From: Holophagaceae bacterium UBA1801
GTDB taxonomy: Bacteria; Acidobacteriota; Holophagae; Holophagales; Holophagaceae
Assembly: GCA_002319925.1 (NCBI GenBank)
Contig: DCFP01000202.1
Location: forward strand, 5,516 to 24,908
Direction of reading: 5' to 3'
DNA: 19,393 bases
The position numbers were made by a program, and so were the translations under genes. Below are positions 13,476 through 19,393 of this stretch, in pieces (the first letter of the stretch is position 1; the number at the start of each line of letters is the position of its first letter). The notes below the pieces were generated by a model. It saw only the letters and a list, made by a program, of their open reading frames with translations, did not search any database and had not been told where the DNA came from.

Positions 13476-15389
13476 TCAGTTTTTAACAGCATCCCACAAA
13501 GACATCATCCGATGACAACACAGGGCAGTGGCAACACTGCCCTGTAGTGTTGATGGGACCTCTTCAGGCACACCTTCATCCATTGCAATGGCAAGGGCCA
13601 GATACTTCCCATCCAATTCCACAGCCCAATGATGTTGCAGAAATTCTGTGATCAGATTTCCCGCTTCGGCTGAGGAAATGGCAAGGGCTTCCTCCAAGGC
13701 ATTCCTGGTACAGCCATTTCCCAGCAATTGATACGCTTGGCTTTGGAGTTCGTTGAGTTGAACCTCACCACAAGCGGCTCCAGGCCTTGAATCGAACAAA
13801 GTAAGCCGTCCTTCCCTCGAAAGGGTCACAAATGCGACCTTTCCGATGGCGGCCTGCCAGTCGGCAATTTTAGCTCTGAGGTGGTTGATCGCTTGCTCTA
13901 CCTCCTTTGAGGCAGAATGTGCGGCGTCAAATTCGAAATGGTAGGCGCACTCCCGTACAGCGTCAGGCTCTAGCCCCAATGCCAGAGAATAGGTTGCGAT
14001 CGGCTGGATGGCCTCCAAGTGCCGCTCAAACAGGGGGCTGAAGCGATCCACATGGATCCGATTGCTTTCGGTGATTGGTGGCAAGAGATGCATCAAGGAT
14101 GGAATCAATTCAGCCATGACCAGGTAATCCTCGGCTTCTTCATTCGGTAAACCGCAAAGCATGTTCCAGGAAACCGGTATCGCAAGCTCAGCGGTCCACT
14201 TCAGGAGGCGGACGTTCTGGAAGGCTGTAGTGCCTTTGTTCATGAGCCCGAGCAATCGCGTGTTCAGGCTTTCAACCCCCGGCTGGAGAACGCGAATGCC
14301 GGCGTTTCTAAGCGCGGCCAGCTGCACGCGCGTATGGGAGGCCCGCACTTCGAAGAACATCATGCCCTTCTTTGGCAGGGCTTCAATTCCCGGAATCACA
14401 TCCTTGAAAAACCTTGGATCCAGGACGCTGTCAACGGCATAGATGACTGGGACTTCGTATTCCATGAGCGAGGAGTATTCTCGAATCACCCTCTCACTTT
14501 TCTTGGAACGGAATTCCAGGCTCGCACCATTGAGGCCACAGAACGTGCACTGACGCTTCTGGCCGTACCAGCATCCCCTGGAGGTTTCGATGGGAAGGCG
14601 CATGGCTGCTCGATCCACCCAGCCGTGCTTGGCCATTTGGGTGAACCAGTTGGTGAAATCCGGGTAAGGCAGCCCATCCAGATCTTCTGCTTTTGCCCTG
14701 GTCCGCTCTGACGCGATGATCTGATCGCTGTCACGCCGCAACAAGCCGTCAATGCTCCTCTTGTGACTCCGGCCTGTCTTCAGGTGTTCCGCAAGTTCCA
14801 CCACCAGCTTCTCGCCATCACCCCTTGCCACGTAATCGATCCATGGGAAGTTTTTGATGAGCGCCTCGCCTAGCGAATCATCGCAGTGGCATCCGCCGAA
14901 AACGACGGGAGGAGCATTTTGCGCCTGTTTCATGGCCTTGGACATGGCCAGAGCGGGAACCAAGCTAAAGGTCGTCGTGAAGCCTACCAGATCGTAGGTT
15001 TCCCACGACTTCGATTCACGGAATTCCGCAACAAATCGTGTTGCTGCCTCAACCAAGAATTCGTAGTGCTCGATGACACCACTGGCAGCCGAATCTGGCA
15101 TCCGATGCTTTGCCAGCAATCCGTTCAGCATGTGCCGCACTTGATCTTGAGGGGCCGCACGACCCTGAAGAGCAGGACCGAATACCAAGTCCCCGAACAG
15201 GAAATCCACTGGCAGCTGACACTGCACCGAACCGTACAAATCGAGGCTGATGCGTCTGGCGAAATCGAGATTGCTGTAGAGAATGTCGGCCTCGTGGCCG
15301 GCGTCCCGGAGGGCGGCTTGCAGATAGCTGAGGCCCAAGCTCGGTGAATTCACCGCCCAGAAAGGGGGTTGAATCAGCAGGACTCGCAT
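13476..15389 (-). CDS. B12-binding radical SAM enzyme, RiPP maturation rSAM 1-like
   Basis: A 637-residue enzyme. Residues 1-210 form a cobalamin-binding Rossmann domain (MRVLLIQPPFW start, GLSYLQAALRDAGHEADI, FGGCHCDDSLGEAL). The radical SAM domain begins near 265 with PIETSRGCWYGQKRQCTFCGLNG: cluster cysteines 273, 281 and 284, a C-X7-C-X2-C spacing found in the RiPP-maturation radical SAM protein 1 group rather than the usual C-X3-C-X2-C. QPGVESLN (369-376) and WNMLCGLPNE (408-417) are further barrel segments. Residues about 517-603 look like a PqqD/RRE-type winged-helix domain that could bind a leader peptide. Expected chemistry is methylation or another radical modification of a ribosomal peptide. 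The start at 15389 is preferred over an in-frame ATG at 15446 because GGAG lies 7 bases upstream and the conserved fold begins there. Base composition is lower in GC than the flanks. Confidence 0.87.
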   Translation of the reverse strand: MRVLLIQPPFWAVNSPSLGLSYLQAALRDAGHEADILYSNLDFARRISLDLYGSVQCQLPVDFLFGDLVFGPALQGRAAPQDQVRHMLNGLLAKHRMPDSAASGVIEHYEFLVEAATRFVAEFRESKSWETYDLVGFTTTFSLVPALAMSKAMKQAQNAPPVVFGGCHCDDSLGEALIKNFPWIDYVARGDGEKLVVELAEHLKTGRSHKRSIDGLLRRDSDQIIASERTRAKAEDLDGLPYPDFTNWFTQMAKHGWVDRAAMRLPIETSRGCWYGQKRQCTFCGLNGASLEFRSKKSERVIREYSSLMEYEVPVIYAVDSVLDPRFFKDVIPGIEALPKKGMMFFEVRASHTRVQLAALRNAGIRVLQPGVESLNTRLLGLMNKGTTAFQNVRLLKWTAELAIPVSWNMLCGLPNEEAEDYLVMAELIPSLMHLLPPITESNRIHVDRFSPLFERHLEAIQPIATYSLALGLEPDAVRECAYHFEFDAAHSASKEVEQAINHLRAKIADWQAAIGKVAFVTLSREGRLTLFDSRPGAACGEVQLNELQSQAYQLLGNGCTRNALEEALAISSAEAGNLITEFLQHHWAVELDGKYLALAIAMDEGVPEEVPSTLQGSVATALCCHRMMSLWDAVKN

Positions 15390-15484
15390 CTCGCTCTCCG
15401 CAGGGTTTGCAGGCTCCACTAAAACAGAGTCAGCCCCGCTCCACAATGGTTTCCCCGGATGCGAAGGATAAGGTAAAAATAGGC

Positions 15485-15490
15485 TACAAT
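15485..15490 (+). promoter_or_regulatory. -10 element of the tRNA-Arg gene
   Basis: TACAAT lies 17 bases before the tRNA gene, as expected for a -10 box. No good -35 hexamer is seen at the expected distance. Confidence 0.45.
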
Positions 15491-15507
15491 TGGATTTCGT
15501 CGGCGTT

Positions 15508-15583
15508 GGTCCTGTAGCTCAGTGGATAGAGCAACCGCCTCCTAAGCGGTAGGTCGTGCGTTCAAGTCGCGCCAGGACCACCA
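15508..15583 (+). tRNA. tRNA-Arg (anticodon CCT)
   Basis: A complete 76-base cloverleaf with encoded CCA. The acceptor stem is GGTCCTG (15508-15514) with CAGGACC (15573-15579); the D stem GCTC/GAGC; the anticodon stem ACCGC/GCGGT with loop CTCCTAA and anticodon CCT at 15541-15543; the T stem GTGCG/CGCGC with loop TTCAAGT. It reads AGG codons for Arg. Its 3' 32 bases are repeated at 15689-15720. Confidence 0.97.
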
Positions 15584-15638
15584 TCCAAATCCAAGGTGTC
15601 ACCTCCCCTGGAGATGATGCTCAGCTTGACGGGTGCCC
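15552..15638 (+). repeat. Direct repeat copy 1 (tRNA 3' end plus flank)
   Basis: An 87-base unit beginning in the variable loop of tRNA-Arg and running 55 bases past the CCA. It recurs at 15689-15775 with an offset of 137 bases and about four mismatches, all in the non-tRNA part. The downstream flank contains an imperfect stem, TCACCTCC with GGAGATGA around CCT. Confidence 0.93.
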
Positions 15639-15671
15639 GGCAAACGAGGCTCCACTGGAGCCTTGTTTGCC
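15639..15671 (+). terminator. Strong hairpin downstream of tRNA-Arg
   Basis: GGCAAACGAGGCTCC (15639-15653) pairs with GGAGCCTTGTTTGCC (15657-15671) over 15 base pairs including one G-U, around an ACT loop. It lies between the two repeat copies. No T run follows, so this is a likely tRNA transcript terminator or processing structure mainly by strength and place. Confidence 0.55.
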
Positions 15672-15688
15672 ACCCATCTAATCTTCGC

Positions 15689-15775
15689 GGTCGTGCGTTC
15701 AAGTCGCGCCAGGACCACCATCCAAATCCAAGGTGTCACCTCTCCTTGAGGTGATGCTCAGCTTGACGGGTTCCC
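15689..15775 (+). repeat. Direct repeat copy 2, containing a truncated tRNA-Arg
   Basis: Second copy of the 87-base unit. Bases 15689-15720 are identical to the 3' end of the tRNA-Arg gene including CCA, but the acceptor 5' strand, D arm and anticodon arm are missing, so it is a tRNA fragment and not a gene. The flank forms the perfect stem TCACCTC/GAGGTGA. It could be the scar of a tRNA-targeted integration or of an unequal tandem duplication. The rest of the gap up to the murC start holds no gene that I can support. Confidence 0.9.
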
Positions 15776-15876
15776 CACCGGGCAGGTTGCACACGAATTG
15801 CAGCCGTTTCATCCCAGCGAGTCCAGTGTCTGTGGATGATCTCCTGCAGGAACATGGCGGTAGACTGGTCCTCTCC

Positions 15877-17253
15877 ATGGAGTCCGTCGTGTTTGGCAAG
15901 ATTCAGCGCATTCATTTCGTGGGCATCGGTGGCATCGGCATGTCCGGCATCGCCGAGGTGCTCGTGAATCTCGGCTACAAGGTGGGCGGTTCCGATGTCA
16001 AGGAAGGTTCCACCATCGAGCGGTTGCGGAATCTGGGCGTGACGGTCCACATCGGCCACGACGCCAAGTGCATCCAGGATGCTCAGGTGGTGGTGATCTC
16101 CAGCGCGGTGAAGAGCGACAACCCGGAAGTGCTCGCGGCACACGCAGCCAAGATCCCCGTCATTCCCCGGGGCGAGATGCTGGCCGAACTCATGCGCATG
16201 AAATACGGCATCGCGGTAGCGGGATCCCACGGCAAGACCACGACGACCAGCATGGTGGCCCAGGTATTAAGCCAAGGCGGCATCGATCCCACCATCGTCA
16301 TCGGCGGGAAACTGGGTGCCATCGGCAGCAATGCGAAGCTCGGCAAAGGCCCCTTCCTGGTAGCGGAGGCGGACGAGAGCGATGGCAGCTTCCTGATGCT
16401 CAACCCGACCTTGGCCGTCATCACCAACATCGACCGGGAGCATCTCGATCACTACAAGAATCTCGATGAGATCAAGGACGCCTTCGTAACCTTCGGCAAC
16501 AAGGTTCCCTTCTATGGCAGCGTCTTCGCCTGCATCGATTGCCCCAATGTGGCGGATATCCTTCCGCGCCTCCGGCGCCCCGTGCACACCTACGGCTTCA
16601 ATCCCCAGGTGGACATCCGCGCCATGGAGATCCAGCAGGATGGCTGCCGGAGCCATTTCAAGGTGCGCGCGTTCGGCGAGGACATCGGCACCTTTTCGCT
16701 GGGGGTGCCGGGTGACCACATGGTGCTCAATGCCTTGGCGTCCATCGGCGTGGCCATGGAAATGGGCGTCGAGCAGGAGATCATCCGCGCGAGCCTCGCG
16801 AATTTCACGGGCGCGGACCGCCGTTTCCAGAAGAAGGGTGAACGCAAGGGCGTGATCGTGATCGATGACTACGGCCATCACCCCACGGAGATCGAAGCGA
16901 CCTTGGCCGCCGCGCGCAAGGGCTATCCGGAGCGCCGGATCGTGGTGGCATTCCAGCCCCATCGCTACACGCGGACCCAGGCTCTCCTGGAGGAATTCGC
17001 CCGGGCCTTCTTCAATGCGGATGTGGTGGTCGTCACCGACATCTACGCAGCGAGCGAAACGCCCATTCCCGGATTGTCAGGCCAGACACTGGTGGACGCC
17101 ATCCTCGCCCACGGCCAGCGCGAGGCCCACTACGTGCCCCGCATCGAGGAACTCCCCAAGGCCCTGGATGGTCTCACCCAATCCGGTGATCTATTGATGA
17201 CCTTCGGCGCCGGCAGCATCACCAACGCAGGTCCCCAATTCCTGGCGCTGTGA
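15877..17253 (+). CDS. murC: UDP-N-acetylmuramate-L-alanine ligase
   Basis: A 458-residue cytosolic ligase that adds L-Ala to UDP-MurNAc with ATP, the first amino-acid step in peptidoglycan precursor synthesis. Features: N-terminal Rossmann motif GIGGIGMSG (16-24), the mobile SSAVK segment, P-loop GSHGKTTTT (116-124), EADESDGSF, NIDREHLDHY, DDYGHHPTEI and FQPHRYTRT. The length is normal for MurC. ATG 15877 has no good ribosome site, and TAGACT at 15861-15866 just upstream could be a -10 box giving a nearly leaderless message. Alternatively GTG 15889, with GGAG six bases before it, may be the real start, shortening the product by four residues. The frame is open back to 15733 but that part runs through the tRNA-flank repeat and lacks MurC homology. 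It overlaps ubiX by one base (TGATG). Confidence 0.96.
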   Translation: MESVVFGKIQRIHFVGIGGIGMSGIAEVLVNLGYKVGGSDVKEGSTIERLRNLGVTVHIGHDAKCIQDAQVVVISSAVKSDNPEVLAAHAAKIPVIPRGEMLAELMRMKYGIAVAGSHGKTTTTSMVAQVLSQGGIDPTIVIGGKLGAIGSNAKLGKGPFLVAEADESDGSFLMLNPTLAVITNIDREHLDHYKNLDEIKDAFVTFGNKVPFYGSVFACIDCPNVADILPRLRRPVHTYGFNPQVDIRAMEIQQDGCRSHFKVRAFGEDIGTFSLGVPGDHMVLNALASIGVAMEMGVEQEIIRASLANFTGADRRFQKKGERKGVIVIDDYGHHPTEIEATLAAARKGYPERRIVVAFQPHRYTRTQALLEEFARAFFNADVVVVTDIYAASETPIPGLSGQTLVDAILAHGQREAHYVPRIEELPKALDGLTQSGDLLMTFGAGSITNAGPQFLAL

Positions 17254-17821
17254 TGGGCAAGCGTTTCGTTCTGGCCATCACAGGGGCCACGGGCTCCGCC
17301 TTCGGCATGGCCGTAGCGAAACGGCTTGCGGCCAGCGATCACGTCGATGGTCTCCAATTGCTGTTGTCTCCGACGGGTCGCCGCTGTCTCATGGACGAAT
17401 GCCACCTCAGCGGAGAAGCACTGGCCGCGTGTTCCCCGAAGATCCAGCTCTTGAATGAGCGGGACCTGGGCGCGGGAATCTCCAGTGGCAGCCATCGGCA
17501 TGATGGCATGGCCATCGTGCCCTGCTCCGCCGGAACCCTCGGCCGCATTGCCTCCGGCACCAGCGACAACCTCATCTGCCGCGCGGCGGACGTGTGCCTC
17601 AAGGAACGATTCCCACTGGTGTTGTGTCTGCGCGAAACGCCCTTGAACCGCATCCAACTCGAGAACATGCTGCGCGTTCATGATGCAGGTGCCGTGGTGA
17701 TGCCGCTCATGCCCGGCTTCTACCAGCATCCGGATTCCCTGGACGATCTCTTCAGCACCTTCGCCACCCGTGTGCTGGATCAGTTAGGGATCCACGAAGA
17801 GGATCCTCGGCGCTGGAAGGG

Positions 17822-17825
<4 letters not shown>
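17253..17825 (+). CDS. ubiX: Flavin prenyltransferase
   Basis: A 190-residue flavoprotein of the UbiX/Pad1 family, which attaches a dimethylallyl group to FMN to make the prenylated flavin cofactor used by UbiD-type decarboxylases. Signs are AITGATGSAFG near the N-terminus, the FMN/phosphate site ISSGSHRHDGMAIVPCSAGT, IASGTSDNL, LRETPLNRIQLENM with the conserved Arg-Glu, and MPLMPGFYQHP. ATG 17253 overlaps the murC stop (TGATG), so translation is probably coupled. No ubiD or quinone genes are in the window. The 3' end overlaps the convergent HerA-like gene by four bases. Confidence 0.94.
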
Positions 17826-19312
<1,487 letters not shown>

Positions 19313-19328
19313 GAAAGCCTCGGCGAGC

Positions 19329-19393
19329 TCAGATGTGACCGATGCGGGTCCTGATGGGGGATACGAAGCGGTAGTCGATGTCCCAGGGGAAGT
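19329..19393 (-). CDS. 3' tip of an unknown gene running off the right edge
   Basis: On the minus strand the last 20 codons before a TGA at 19329-19331 encode FPWDIDYRF...TRIGHI, a plausible protein C-terminus. The spacing of 16 bases to the HerA-like start is typical of an operon partner. Too little is visible to name the family. The other two minus-strand frames are also open over this short stretch, so the call rests on residue composition and spacing. Confidence 0.4.
   Translation of the reverse strand, partial: FPWDIDYRFVSPIRTRIGHI

Noticed and set aside
15390..15446. Longer radical SAM frame starting at 15446
   Set aside because: The added 19 residues precede the usual MRVLLIQPP start and ATG 15389 has its own GGAG.
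15689..15720. Second tRNA-Arg gene
   Set aside because: Only the T arm, the 3' acceptor strand and CCA are present; the 5' half is missing.
15552..15775. CRISPR-like repeats
   Set aside because: Only two copies, 87 bases each, with a tRNA end inside and no cas genes.
15733..15876. Longer murC reading frame
   Set aside because: The extra 48 codons cover the tRNA-flank repeat and show no MurC similarity; the Rossmann motif sits at its normal place counting from 15877.

Overview
The window looks like a chromosomal segment of a Gram-negative, moderately high-GC bacterium. It carries waaA (Kdo transfer to lipid A), murC and many compact, overlapping gene pairs. A large Ser/Thr kinase-ATPase-TPR protein, a rhodanese/MauE pair and a receiver-HATPase regulator suggest an Acidobacteriota-like lineage, possibly Holophagae. 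That placement is an inference from gene content, not a sequence match.

Left part (1-3.6 kb): the 3' end of a thioredoxin gene converges on a two-gene minus-strand unit of waaA followed by a receiver-HATPase regulator. The space between them holds a strong hairpin nested inside inverted arrays of 7-base repeats. A COG0523/CobW-type GTPase gene diverges from waaA.

Middle (3.6-8.6 kb): a run of plus-strand genes. These are a divergent phosphoglycerate kinase, a membrane-anchored rhodanese overlapping a MauE/DoxX-like membrane protein, a compact glycerate kinase, and a YbiT-type ABC-F ATPase. The PGK-like protein and the glycerate kinase both concern phosphoglycerates; the rhodanese/MauE pair looks like a membrane thiol-redox module.

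Accessory part (8.6-15.9 kb): a 1280-residue protein kinase/AAA ATPase/TPR regulator whose 3' flank carries what looks like the last residues of a histidine kinase. Then comes an AT-rich stretch with a structured leader (two hairpins, the second followed by a T-run) directly before a 58-codon peptide gene. Converging on that gene is a B12-binding radical SAM enzyme resembling RiPP-maturation radical SAM protein 1, with a C-X7-C-X2-C cluster motif and a PqqD-like C-terminus. This probable RiPP locus is the most interesting part of the window. It ends at a tRNA-Arg(CCT) gene whose 3' third and downstream flank are duplicated 137 bp further on.

Right part (15.9-19.4 kb): housekeeping again. murC overlaps ubiX by one base; ubiX converges on a HerA-like ATPase (YjgR/DUF853) with overlapping stop codons; the 3' tip of another minus-strand gene reaches the right edge.
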